Notes under the pieces: model-generated | Told to the model about the DNA's origin: nothing | What the model saw: the letters and a program-made list of their open reading frames with translations, nothing else | Databases searched by the model: none | Source of the DNA: Ceratodon purpureus | Taxonomy: Eukaryota; Streptophyta; Bryopsida; Pseudoditrichales; Ditrichaceae | NCBI GenBank assembly: GCA_014871385.1 | Contig: CM026431.1 | Location: 1,114,137 to 1,178,136, forward strand | Reading direction: 5' to 3' | DNA: 64,000 nt | Shown: piece by piece, positions 13,501 through 25,686 of the stretch | How positions within the stretch are numbered: position 1 is the first letter of the stretch | Layout: every line of letters starts with the position of its first letter | Translations under genes and position numbers: made by a program

Positions 13501-15539
13501 GACTTGAAGGCTTGAAGAGTCAAGTGAAGATTTATATTGCAAGGACCTATCCTATGTTTTGGGCATGTGGCTTTGTTATTCCTAGCCTGATTTGAAGGCT
13601 CGTTGTGAATTTTGCATTGTAAACCTTGTTGTAGGTGTGGTGATGGATTCAGACATAGGATCTATGATTTCACCTCATTTTGTGTTGTCATTTTTGGCTT
13701 TGTAAACCTTGTTGCGGTTTTAGCCTGAGGTTACAATCATGGCCTTACCTCACTGATTGTTGTGGGCAACGAAATGTGATTAATGGCCCACATGGTTGAA
13801 TCTTATGTCGTTTTCACAGCGAGACTAGGTTGATGACCAGTAAACTGTGAATTTGAAAGATTAGGATTCATATTTACGGACGGTTCAACTCGTGGTCTGC
13901 CGTCCGTTCTACCAGTCCCATATCCCATGTTCTCTTATCCCTTCCTTGACCCTTGAGCCCCTAGAGCCATAACACGATAGGCCAACGGGGAACTGATTGA
14001 AGATTCAAGGATCGAGGAAATATTGAACAAGAATCCTTCCTCCCTAAGTCAATTTCAGTCGCAGCAAGAATCCCTGTGATTTTCCAAAGCAAACCCATCT
14101 CTACTCGACAACGGATTTAGAACGACCATGCTAGAAATTGTGCTTCATGTCATTTATCAAACATCAATGTTTGAGTTCATCCCAATTTAAATTTCATCTC
14201 AATGAGTTTGAAGTGTATGTTGGGTGGTAGATTTCAAAAATTCGCTACAATGATTCTGTATGATTTATTTTACATGAATTAATCACATAGAATTGTTAAA
14301 AAAAATCAAAATTCCAATGTAAGAAATACTCACAGTTTACAGCAAGCAAAAGTGGCCATTCAAGGGATTTAGATGCACCAATAAGTTAAGAACTTTGTTG
14401 ATGGCCCAAAAAACAAGTAAATTTGACTTAGTTGCCAATAGCTTTGTTGCATCTTCTATATTGATTTTAGTACAACATTTTTTTGCTTATCTCACATATA
14501 CCAAAATTGTGACATGTTTGCGTTTAAGTGTGCTAGACTTGGGTCAATAAGTGTGCTAATAGCTAGGGTGAGTTATATTGGTCCGAGATAAAAAGATGTT
14601 TATATGCACAATATCATAGTGTATGATAGAATAAAGATGATAACATTTTAAAACTTTTTATTGTATGTATATAAATAATTTACTCTATTGTGAGTTTAAG
14701 CTTGAGTGTATTTTTATTTTTATTTTTTGGTAGTAAATGAATTCTAGATTTTTTTTAAATATACATTTTTTTCCCAGTAAATATCTTATGTCTAAGCCGC
14801 AAGGAAGCTAAGATACCGCAAATCCTTCCTACAATCTCTTCCGCAGTGTATCAATGGCTTGCAATCATTTCATTATCTAAAAAATAAGAAATAACATATT
14901 TCAAAATTAATTGTATTGTGAGTAGGTACTACACAATAGGTATATAGAACATGGACCACAATTCCAATGTCATTAAATTTTCATTGAATGAAGTCAAGTG
15001 TTCAACTTCCAAAATTAATCAAAACTAAAACTTCCATTTTAGCACTTTTCATTTGATATTATTTGTAAAAATTAAACAAGGTATCATAAATAAATAAAAT
15101 AAAATAAAATTTGATGGTAAAATATTTTTTTTTGCAGATAATAATATTCAAAAAAAAAATTGAAGTGTTCACCTTTGATAAATTCTTTCAGTTCAAATGT
15201 TTCTACATTTTATATAATAAAATATAATTTTTTTTTCTTAGAAAAAACCTAAATTCTTGAAAAACTGATTTTCTCAGTTCAAGAAGCTCATAAAAAAGAG
15301 CACTGATAAAAAAAGTGGTCACTATGTTGTTTGAAGATTATATAATTTTGGCCAAGATATTGTTTCAAATAAGTTACTTCTGTCTCTTAGAAATATCGTA
15401 GTTTGTAAGTTATGATGATTTTGGTATGGTTTGCAATAACTTAAAGTTTTTAGAATTTACACAGAAGGGCTATAGTCTTGAGAAAAACAATGATAATAAT
15501 AAGAATACTAAATTTCAATAACAAATCATTCCTATAAAT
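10561..15539. other. AT-rich spacer, no supported gene
   Basis: I found no gene I can support. A block at 11880-12120 is locally more GC-balanced and has short palindromes, but does not fold convincingly as a tRNA. A 76-codon frame at 12318-12548 followed by a GT could be an exon relic, with no recognised similarity. Confidence 0.35.
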
Positions 15540-16360
15540 CATTTACTTTATTGAAATATTATTTTTACTCCAAAGAGACATGGAAGAGTTTGGTATTCTT
15601 ACTATATTATGCTTGTGAGAGCTTGGTGGTCTTTAACACCTAAACGTCCTCATCCATGTCAAAATTTAGACATCTTGAATTTTAGATTCTATCTATACAA
15701 TTAGATCTATGACTGCTTTTATTAATATTTTTATATAAATTTTGAAACATAAAATAAAAAATTATTTTGTAATTCAATTACAAATAAGATATTGACAATA
15801 AGTGGATGAAATTTGTTGTGATGGGTTATAATGTAGTACTTTAGGTGTAGTGATTTTTTGAGATTTTTTGGATGCTTGATTTTATGAGTTTATTTTTTCA
15901 AGAACACTTTTAGACTAAAATCTTCAAAATTTTGGATGAAACACTGCAATACAAAATGAAGCATAATTTCTTCAAAAATTGTTTTCTTTTCGATCAGATG
16001 AATCATGACACATACGAGAAGCTAACTTTCCAAAGAAAACTCAATGAAAAAATCACACCACAAAAAGTGCATGACGGATGAGAAGATGCACATGGAATCT
16101 CTACATCAAGCCAAAATGGCCTGCTTGGGCAGTTAGGGGTTAAACTCAAAGAAAATTAGTTTCTCCATCATTTCATTCTTGAAAAACTAGTTTTTTCTAG
16201 TTTAAAAATCTCCAAGCTTTTACACACCAAATATGGAAAAACCACCAAACTATTATGAGTAGAAAAAGCATATAAGATTATGTATATGATCAAAAGTCAA
16301 GGTATCCAAGTTAAATGCTGGATACCTTTACAAATAACTCTAATATGAATGAGGTGAACA
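15540..16360. repeat. Diverged inverted-repeat element related to the 5.8-kb hairpin
   Basis: The left part (about 15585-15640, GGAAGAGTTTGGT ... GAGAGCTTGGTGGTC) and the right part (about 16190-16330, AAACTAGTTTT ... CCAAGCTTTTACACACC ... ACCACCAAACTATT) match the two arms of the 5821-6118 hairpin. Here they are separated by about 500 bp of AT-rich DNA. It could be the longer parent of the short hairpin, or a decayed copy with an insertion. Confidence 0.5.
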
Positions 16361-18416
16361 TCTGATAGTTTGAATCATAAGTGAAATCTGGCATCAAATA
16401 CTTTATTTGTGTGTATACATATCAATAAATTTATAACAAAGTATGTTATTTTCTATATTAAGTAGTATGTTGCTTAACAGTTGGAAATTTTCTACATACT
16501 ATATTCATCTGGTCAGGCATCTAAAAGAATATCATTACATTAACATCTGAACAGGTGACATGCTATTGTATACTGGTATTTGGAGCCCCAGGCTAGTAGT
16601 TCTAGTTCTTGAGCCTTGGCCCATGATATATTTTCTTGTGGACACTGGATTGTTGCGAAATGAATTAAAAAGAATGAGCCTGAAGTCAGGCAAGTTGCAT
16701 AATTGGGCAACTCACTTACTCACTCACTCACAGAAGTCAATTGACGTTCAGGCTGCGTATGACACCTGAGTTTGTTGATTGTACTACATGGTGATGGGCC
16801 TAGAGACTGTCTGCAATGCTGCAATGTGTGTTGCAGAGCTGGGTTGAAGAGATACAACGTGGAGCTAGTAAAGTCTACTGTTCTGGTTTCTGGTTGTAGC
16901 TTATGATCACGCTTGCATGTGATGAATTATCACAAGTGATCAGTGTCCTTCAAGGGAGGCTATTGCAGCTGCCTCAAATGACAGTGAAACACAGGACTCA
17001 CTAACTTATGTTACTCCTCAGTCCTCAGCTACAGTCTACTGCTGTTGCTGTGGACTGTCTGAATTGTGTATCCAATTTTAAAATGTTGTCTGTTGGAACT
17101 AACCTTCCAACCTTCCAATACACTGGGTCCATGTAAGATTGTTGTTTTCTTTACTATATTTCTCTGCCTTCAGAAGCTAACTGAAAGTCCTTCAGGCTTT
17201 TTCAGATTCGGTTACGTATATAGCAATTTGCCACAACTTAAACGCGTGTGCCAGTGTGTTATTGCCGTCACGTTGACTTCAAGTTGACAACCATTTCACA
17301 TTTCACAACTCTGGACCCTGGTCATTGGTGTGCATGCTTTGTATCATACCGGTAGTGGTTTTGTAAAGGGCCATGGCAAGCATACTGCAGTGGTTATAGT
17401 ATTGCAAAATAAAATTTGGTAAGTTGATGGCTACATTTGTTTCTAAATATGGTCATCATAATCATGTCCATATTCTGAATTTTGGAAATAAGAATGGGGA
17501 TAAGAAAACATACCTCAAAATTAATCACTTGATTTAACGTCAATGAATACTTAATTCACTTTTTATAATTAGTGATTGTATATAATATCACTTCTAATAA
17601 CAGAATAACATGCATCTAGTTAGTTGAAGATCAACCAAATGGCTGGAGGAAACATTTCTCTACAACAAATTATTCAATTTCACCATTTATCCTTCCAAGT
17701 AATTACATGTTACATGTTGGTGATGGACTATATGATAATTGAATTGATTTAATGTAATGATGGTTTAAGATATCTGAATTATTTTTCGAATGTTACTATG
17801 TGTGTTAATTTTATTGGCCACTGGCCAGTAGTAAACTATGGACAAATGAAATTTGAATCTCCATTTTGCAAATCATATATTTAACCACAAAACCGACTCA
17901 ATAAAGAAACAAGAACAAAGTTCTTCTTAAGATTCAAAGGAGAAGATCTTGCACAATAAATCCTATACTTGTTAGTGAAACACTCACCTTCAAATGCCAT
18001 TTCAACATTCAGGAACTACATTTCAATACCTTTACAAGCCAATGAGCCAATCGTATATAGTTTTCTACCCAATGACTTGTATCCATGAAAATTATCCATA
18101 AAAGAGAGAACCTTATAAATAAGGTAGCGGGGCACATTTCTGCTTGGGTCTGAATGGCGCACCCATTGTTTTGGGGTTAGATATCAGAAATCATCCAGCC
18201 TGGTTTCAAAATGTGTCCAAGAGTGTTTTAATTACCTCCATGCTTGGGGAAGTTGAGAGCTTGTGATTGGTGTAGAAGCGCTCTATTTTAAGAATCCAAT
18301 CGCTCATGAAAACTAGAACTCTATGAGCCGTTAATGGCCACTCTAAGCCTTGAGACTTAAAAATTCATACAAAATTGTAGAAATGCTCAAAAATGAAAAA
18401 ATAAAATAAAAATAAT
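16361..18416. other. AT-rich spacer, no gene seen
   Basis: No open frame beyond about 73 codons and no recognisable motif. Confidence 0.4.
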
Positions 18417-18695
18417 ATATACATATATAAAAATAGTAGCAGCAGTATAATATATATATATATATATATATATAAATATATAAATATATATAAATATATA
18501 AATATATATAAATATATATATAAATATATAAATATATATAAATAGTAGCAGTAGCAGTAGTAGCAAACCTGAATAATATATACATATATATATATATATA
18601 TAAATAATATATACATATATATACTACTGCTACTGCATGATATTGGATGCCTTTGATACAGCTTTGCGGGGCATCCAAAAATTATATATATATAT
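18417..18695. repeat. Compound TA / TATAAA microsatellite
   Basis: Long alternating TA tracts with TATAAATA variants, interrupted by AGTAGCAGTAG units near 18541-18564. The Ile/Tyr-rich open frames it generates on the minus strand are artefacts. The motif GCAGTAGTAGCAAACCTGAA recurs near 18552 and 19056. Confidence 0.9.
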
Positions 18696-18850
18696 TTTTT
18701 CCATAAGTCTAAGTATGCAAACCTGAAATTTGGACAGGAATGGAGTCTGCTGCCTTACTTGTGAACTTTGCCAGTTTAGGGCCATCAAAAACATAATGCA
18801 TCTGGTATAAATAATAGTGCAGTCTTGAACCATAGTAACTAATTAACTAA

Positions 18851-18920
18851 CCATCCATCCATCCATCCATCCATCCATCCATCCATCCATCCATCCATCC
18901 ATCCATCCATCCATCCATCC
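18851..18920. repeat. (CCAT)n microsatellite
   Basis: Uninterrupted tetranucleotide array of about 17 units. It produces a Trp-Met-Asp-Gly repeat frame on the minus strand that is not a gene. Confidence 0.95.
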
Positions 18921-20675
18921 GGGGACCATCATGCTCCAGTAATGCCCGAAAAGACTCCAGAGTCCAAACCGAACACACAGTAGAATCAGTTACGGATATC
19001 TCCAAGAGGTCAAATTGGGGAAAAATGGAAATCAAGAAGTTGGGGAGTCATGCAGTAGCAGTAGTAGCAAACCTGAAATGCTAAGTGAGCACTGAGCAGG
19101 CAGGCAGGGAAGGGAGGGTGTAACAGGAAACCGAAGTTAGGTTGAGAATTGCTGGCCATCATGGGCATTTGCCATGCAGTACTAACGGAGAGGGGAGAGC
19201 CTGGAGAGCCTGGGAGAGCCTGGGAGAGCCTGGGAGAGGGAGAGGGGGAGCCTAAGTTAAGTTAGGGCGAGAAAGGATGGGAATTGAAGGGCCTTGAAGA
19301 ACGGAATGATAAAGAGTTGCCTCCATTCCTTCAAGTTCCGTCGCAAAGCATAGATTAGGGTAGTTCAGTGGCCCACTGGTGTTAATGTCTTGATGGCGTA
19401 GCCACCCCTGGGATCCCCCTAATCAAGGCGTCGCCCCATCGCTATTACCGTAAGATATGTGCTTAATTACTCCTCCCCTCAAAAGTACACACGAGTCTCT
19501 ACCACCTGTAGTAACCACGGTAACCACTCTACCACTTAAGTTACCCCTAGCTATTCTACAACACTAGTCACTACACTTACCCACTACTTACTAGTTTAGT
19601 TACTACTTCTCACTCCTGCCCACTGCCCAGGCGAGGCCCCAACTGGAGGGGCCTCCTGCCCGTGCTACCTACGTCACCTAAGGCCTCCTCCTCCGCTGGG
19701 GGCTCACAACCGTCACTACCCCCATCTAGTATCTACCATCTACCCCGCGCCTATGTAGAATTCACCCCTGATAAGTACGCTCCCAGTACATACCTAGTAC
19801 CACAACACCCTACGCCACTGGTGACTGCACCCCACCCGAACACCGTTTCTAGAGAATCCTTACGTACATGTCAAAGCGTCTCATGTGCATGTGGGGTAGA
19901 TGCGAGGTCGGGGGTGGGTACAGTGACGGCATTAGGCCCTTGTCCATCCGTGGCCTTGTTGAGCTCCTGAGCTTGCTCTGCTCTGCTGTAGTTAAGTTAA
20001 GAGAGAGCTGGCTCCCCCTCTCTTTCTCTCTCTCTGCTTAGCGATGGGAGTGGAGTGTTTGCATGAGCACGGATGCAGTCGTCGCTTGGTCTCAGTGAGC
20101 TAGCTGGTACCTGTACTGGCGCAGTGGAGCCTGAGCTGCGAAACGAATTAACTTAGCAGGGACCCAGGATACGATCACCACAGTGGGGGTGTTTGCTCAT
20201 GCGTGATTTACGACGGCAATATTACGAGTCTAACAGGAAATTGCAATTTAGGACCGGCAGCTAAGTTAGGAGTAGTACATTGCAACTGGTGGAAAGTATC
20301 GTGTGCAGGTCGCTGTGCAGAGCGCATGTCAGAGCTGCATGCCAAAGGGGACCAAAGGCTGTGCGATCAGATTATAAGGACGAGTCGTCGTTAAATCTAG
20401 CTCTGCTTAAGGACAAAGCTCGACATCGGTGTGTATCTTGTGGAGGAGTTTGTATGTCGTGTCATTGGTTGCAGGCGAGTAGAGTCTAGCTAGACTAGCT
20501 GCAGAGGAGGAGTCGGCGAGAGAGAAAGAGAGGGGGGGAGAGGAGTTATTAGAGGTCGCAACAGTGTGGAGTGATGTATTCAGTGAGAGTTGCCAAGTGC
20601 GTGCGCGTAGGAGCATCGGGATAAGCTGAGGGGAATTCATCGAGAGAATGAACAGGCGTCGAAATCCGCTGCAGC
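18921..20675 (+). promoter_or_regulatory. Upstream region of the TPD1-like gene
   Basis: More GC-balanced than the preceding spacer. It has a GGGAGAGCCT repeat (about 19196-19252), a pyrimidine-rich tract at 20010-20036 and an AG-rich tract at 20515-20545. No supported coding exon. Part of it is probably promoter and 5' leader; no clear TATA box was placed. Confidence 0.35.
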
Positions 20676-22746
20676 ATGCCCTGCGCTTGCAGCCTGCCTG
20701 CTTGCACATCGACGTCGCATTCGCAAACGTCAAGAGTATCGGTGTTCATCTGCGCTTCGGGAGCCACGAAGGATGCTCCGCTTCCTCGTGGACTATGTGC
20801 TCGGCGAGCCTTCGTTCTGGCCGTCATTTGCGTTATGTTTGTTTCCCAGCTGCTCTTTGTGTGCGCAGAGGGAGAAGCAGGTTGGAGCTTACTACGCCTC
20901 TCCGTATTGTCAGTCGGTGCTGATTTGCTGTGCGGAACTTTACGGACGAGGCTTTTGGTTGCATGTTGTGAAGGATAGCTTGGTTAACAAGTTAGCGTTC
21001 CTTCCTCCAAGTGTCTGCTCTAATTCTTGACGCATTGCCGACACTTCTTGGTGCAGGTTTTGAGAGTTCTCCTCCGTATCATGGAGCTGAAAGGTTCAGC
21101 TCGAAGGAGCTCAGCACCGAAGCATTGCTCTTACGCGATTATACTGAGCAGAAGAGCAGTGCAGAGAGAATATTCAAGTTTCGTAATCGGAAGTTCCTTC
21201 GCCAAGGTATTTCTAAGAAAATCTCATCTCAAGTTGAAATACCTGGCTTGTTTTATAACTGTCCTCGCAACAGCAAGTCAGTCCACCTTCTAATTACATT
21301 TACTTAGTGCATTCTCGCTAGTTTGAGTCTCCTAGCGGCATGTGAACGATCATTCTATGAATGCGAACAATACTTCTCCTTTCCCATGTTTTTGGGAAAC
21401 AGTTCATTCTTCTGGTCTCTGAATGTCAAATGTCGTGATAGGACTTATTTTTGGTCGCACGGGTGCACCTTGGAGGGGCTCGCATGAGTTTAAGTTTTAC
21501 TGTACCAAGGTTCTCACCTTTTACAGTCACTGTGCCTCAGTAAGCGGTGAAGTCTTCGACCTTCGCGTAGATCAGCTGGATGTGTATCAGAAGCCGTTAC
21601 GTGCTAGAGTTCCTGACGGCATGACTCTGCGGGTTCCTCTGGTCTGTCTGCAACGTTATGCAGCTAGAAGATGTTAGTCATAAAGTCATGACTTATCATT
21701 CTGCTGCGATTGCACAGCTGCAGATCAAATTGCAATTTTTGGTGGGATACATTAGTATTCTCGTACAAGGATAATCCTTCCAACATCAGCAATTCGAAAG
21801 TTGGTTGACAGAACATTTCTTAATTTTTGTTCTGTAATTTTCTAGCCAGGGTCACCTGCACATAATGCAATGACGCGTCATGGATGCTTTCGTGTTAACA
21901 AGAGATGGTTATGGCTCTTAATCACAATTAGCTTTTTCGCCATGGCTAGGGACATGCCTCCCCCCGTGCGAGAGTTGATTAAATATTCTCTACAGTGAGG
22001 AGTCAGCTCAAGTCAGGACTCAGGACCGGACTTTTCTAGATTTTTTACCTGAAGTCCACCGGAATACGTAACGAATCATGTTTCCAACAGTTCTTTCTAC
22101 CTTTCTGAACAACGTGAGTGATCCTATCCGTACACACACGCAGGTACTGGAAGTGCGGATGACTCGACAAAAGAATTGTTTGCAGAGGCGCTGGCAGACT
22201 TTCCGCCAGAAGGGATTTCGCAGCTTAGTTCAGGCAATGACCAGTTTCCTGGAAGAGGCGCGAATCCTTACCGGCGAATGCTGATCCCGGCTACAAGTAA
22301 GTCGATCATCCTTATTGATGTGTTCAGGTCAGTGATAGGTAGCTATTTGTCAAAGCGGGTGGTTGAGAACTCTGTTTGACGGCTATGGGGCGTCTACGTG
22401 AGCAGAGGAATAATGTTGGTGCATGTGTGGCGTTATTGCAGATGTGTGCACCAACAAAGACATTAGCATTTCCCAGGGCCCTGATGGTTCTTCTGGCATA
22501 CCACGCTATTTCGTGCAGATAGTGAACACTTGCATGTCTGACTGTGCTCCGTCACAAGTCCATGTAACATGTGGTTGGTTTGCGTCAGCCTTGCTAGTCA
22601 ATCCTAGTACCTTCCAACGATTAGCATATAATGATTGCCTCGTTAACGGAGGGAAACCTCTTCAGTACGGGGAGATTGTGAGATTTTCATATGCGAACTC
22701 CTTTATGTATCCTATCAGATTTAAATCTGCTAGTTTTTGCAGATAA
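20676..22746 (+). CDS. TPD1-like secreted cysteine-rich protein
   Basis: Proposed exons: 20676-20880, 21057-21206, 22144-22296 and 22442-22746 (270 aa). Every internal junction is phase 1, so the internal exons are symmetric. Exon 1 carries a hydrophobic stretch at residues 45-64 ending near CAEGEA, a likely signal or signal-anchor; the 44 residues before it are unusual, so the start is uncertain. Exons 2 and 3 encode low-complexity spacers that resemble each other (both have S-K/T-KEL...EAL). Exon 4 is the TPD1 domain: CTNKDISISQ, GIPRY, VQIVNTC, CGWF, DCLVNGG, YANSFMYP and six cysteines. TPD1 and relatives (Arabidopsis TPD1, rice TDL1A/MIL2) are small secreted ligands of EMS1-type receptor kinases in reproductive cell fate. 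Family membership is clear; function here is inferred. Confidence 0.72.
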
Positions 22747-23274
22747 TAGCCTGTAGGTTCTCTGAGAACGAGGAACACAGGAGTTTTTGACAGTCAACGT
22801 TTTCTGAAGACTGTAACGCTGTCGTTCGTGCAGTATATATATATATATATATATTTCGAAGTCTCGTTGATTTTGAGGGGCCCTGCGAGCTCAAGTAGAG
22901 AGGTCATTAGTTCCCTTTGTGCGGATGATACACAGTAGGACAGACGATAGTCGATCAGTTCCGAACACGTTGACTAGAGAGGTGATGGCACCTGATCTAC
23001 ATGTGAGCTTCAGTTGGAGAGACATTTCCAGTCAGTGAGATAATTACAACTATTTTTCCTATTCTCGGTATATTCTTGATTGATATGCTTCAAAATTTTA
23101 TCATATTGATTTGCTTGAGTACTTCATAGATGGAATCGACTTCTAACTCTCGAATTTGACTGCGGAGATGCACGAATTGAATGTGAGTACTGTTGCTTTC
23201 GCGAGTTAGGAACCTCGTGCTTGTTGTCAACCAAAGGAATAATCGGGTGTCCATGTTTGTGGTGGATATTGCAG
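22747..23274. other. Spacer between the two TPD1 exons
   Basis: Contains a TA microsatellite near 22833-22855. No exon with signal-peptide character is seen. Confidence 0.45.
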
Positions 23275-23579
23275 ATGAGTGCACCAATAAAGACATTAGC
23301 ATAACCCAAAGACGTGATGGCTCACCAGGAATGCCTCGATTCAGTGTCCAGATAGTCAATACGTGCGTGTCCGATTGTGCCCCAGCAGACATTCACGTCT
23401 TTTGTGGCTGGTTCGCATCCTCCCCTCCTCCCAACCCCAACACTTTTCAACGCCTTTCTTACAATGACTGCCTTGTGAATGGGGGTCGTCCTCTGGGACA
23501 CGGAGCCATCATTCAATTCCAGTATGCAAACTCCTTTATGTATCCAATCCGGTTCCGATCAGCCAGGTTTTGTAGATGA
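23275..23579 (+). CDS. Second TPD1-domain terminal exon (alternative last exon or partial gene copy)
   Basis: This 305-bp exon has exactly the length of 22442-22746, follows a TTGCAG acceptor in the same phase, and encodes a clearly homologous domain with the same six cysteines (ECTNKDISITQ, CGWFASS, DCLVNGGRP, YANSFMYP). It ends in TGA at the equivalent position. I see no signal-peptide exon between 22747 and 23274. It is therefore either an alternative last exon spliced to the upstream exons, or a partial tandem duplication that lost its 5' exons. Differences are largely conservative and there is no frameshift, so it may still be used. Confidence 0.65.
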
Positions 23580-25242
23580 GTACCAAGTATAAATGTGGCA
23601 GACACTACCCTGTTGTGGTACACACAGATAATATGATCTGGGAGCTCATTCTACTCCCTGGACTAAATTATATATGAATATTATTATGAGAGATCTTGAA
23701 TGCATTTCTGTCTCTGATTGTATGTCGATTGCTTTTGGACCAATGCTGACGGATCAGTCTGGAAGAGCACTTGTATGCACCGTGCACCAGGTCCTCAGAA
23801 TTTCGGAACAGAGACTCAGAGCAGCGAGGAGTGGCTTCAGGCGTTCAGACTAATGATTTGGTATTGATGATGATGATGATTGAAGGAAACAGTAAAGGAC
23901 CTTTGAAAAATGTTGTTGCAAACCCGGGCCTGAGTTTGCCAGAGGAGAACTTTGTAATTATGTATTTCATTCAATCCACCGATCCAGGTTGTGCAGTGGA
24001 TCTGAATGATTTAGTCAATATTATATTGCTTTAGAAATCTCTGCTGTTCATTAGGCACATAATACATTAGGGAGTTCATCGAAGAATACGTAGATTCAAG
24101 AATCTTCAATACAAACTAAAGTCTTCGGAATCTCTCAATACAAACTAAAGCCTAAAGTGAGTATTTTCTTCATGTCATTCATTTTCATCTCCAATGACAA
24201 CTAATGAAGTAAAACAAAACATGATTTTTAGTAAGACAAATTGACGCTGACAATGAAAAAAATTGTCAGAAACAGCTAAATTTAGCTTAATCGATAATGA
24301 GTTAGATCTGTCTCACAGTTTACTGCTGCAAATGGAGCCTAAAGAGAGTATCGCATAGACATTTTCATTTGGCATCTCAATTTACCTGTGATGGTCATTT
24401 CAACAATTTGAAATATGTTAAAACAATTTGAAGAATGAATATGCGCAAACTTTGATAAGCAAAAATATGAAATGACAAGGAATCTATAACAAATAAAAAT
24501 TATAGAATGATAATAAAAATTCATAAAAAGGAAGGAATGAAATTTATTATTAAGATACTATGAATTCATATTAATTATTCACGTAGTTGATTAAATAAAT
24601 TTTAAATATGATTCCATGTCCAACCGATCCAAAATTTTATTTTTTTAGATTTGATGTTTTACTCCAGTAGACCTAATATAATATAAAATCTTGTAAAGTA
24701 CATACTTGGTTTTAATATATCAACCAATGAATCTTCATTAGTGTTACATGTCAAGTTCTTTGACGTTCAACTTTGAAGGTGTTAGTCAAAGCTTGCAGGA
24801 CATTTGTTGAACCTGATGATTTCCTTACATGATTCATGGGCCTGGCCATGATGATCGACATGTTTAATTTCAATGAATCAGATGCTGATGTTGATGTTTT
24901 ACCTCCAACACTCATGATAATAAACAGGTCCAAAGGAGAATGGACACATCAAAGTAACAAAAGTACTCTCATCTTAAATTTACTCACTCTCTCACTCTTG
25001 ATGTAAATCATTTCTTATAATAATAAAGTAATTATATATGTGGAATTCGAAAAGTAAATTCATGAATGGAACTTATTGAGAAGATAAAGAATAACTATTC
25101 TATATCCAGCCTTGTCAGCGAAGAGCTCAGGTCAGACCTGTGTGGAAAAGGCTCTGGCAGCCAACGCACTCTGCACTCTCCTCTGATTATGTTATCTGCA
25201 AAATTTAACAGGTTCTGGGCCTCTGACCTAACAAGTACACTG
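23580..25242. other. AT-rich spacer, no supported gene
   Basis: An 87-codon frame at 23771-24034 with a Met run has no recognised similarity. The rest is AT-rich with dense stops. Confidence 0.4.
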
Positions 25243-25245
25243 TTA

Positions 25246-25683
25246 GAGCATCCCCAATCGGGCGCCATACAGCCACGCTAACGCAATATGCCGAGCCGCT
25301 AAAAAAAAAAACACCCCAATAGTCTCTCCATTGTCCACGCTACCCTAGCGTAACCCCGCCATACAGCCCCGGTCACGTCAAGTTTTCTCCATATGCCAGG
25401 AGATAATTTTGACACGCCAAGCAAACGGCAAACTAATAAATGCTTGCCTCAGCCCACGCATTGGCCGGGGCTCCCTGACACCAAGGGTCCACCACCAGGC
25501 CTGGACGCACATGGCGAAGCGCAGCCAATGCGCAACCACCACGTCGGCACCGGGATTTGATCCCGGGACCCCCCCACGCGAAACCATTGGGGCATTCAAC
25601 ACGCTAGATTGACGAGCCACACCAAGTAGTCACGCCAAGCGCCGTTGGAGGGGCTGGTTGATGTGAAACGATTGGGGATGCCC
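25246..25683. mobile_element. 438-bp PIF/Harbinger-like MITE with TTA target duplication
   Basis: Left end GAGCATCCCCAATCG and right end CGATTGGGGATGCCC are inverted repeats, and both are flanked by TTA (25243-25245 and 25684-25686). A 3-bp TTA/TAA duplication with GC-rich ends is typical of PIF/Harbinger MITEs. The interior is GC-richer than the surroundings. It contains, on the minus strand, a tRNA-like segment: an A-box-like TGGCTCGTCAATCTAG, then GGTCCCGGGATCAAATCCC resembling a B box. No transposase. Confidence 0.75.
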
Positions 25684-25686
25684 TTA

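Noticed and set aside
18343..18678. Ile/Tyr-rich minus-strand frame
   Set aside because: Translation of a TA microsatellite.
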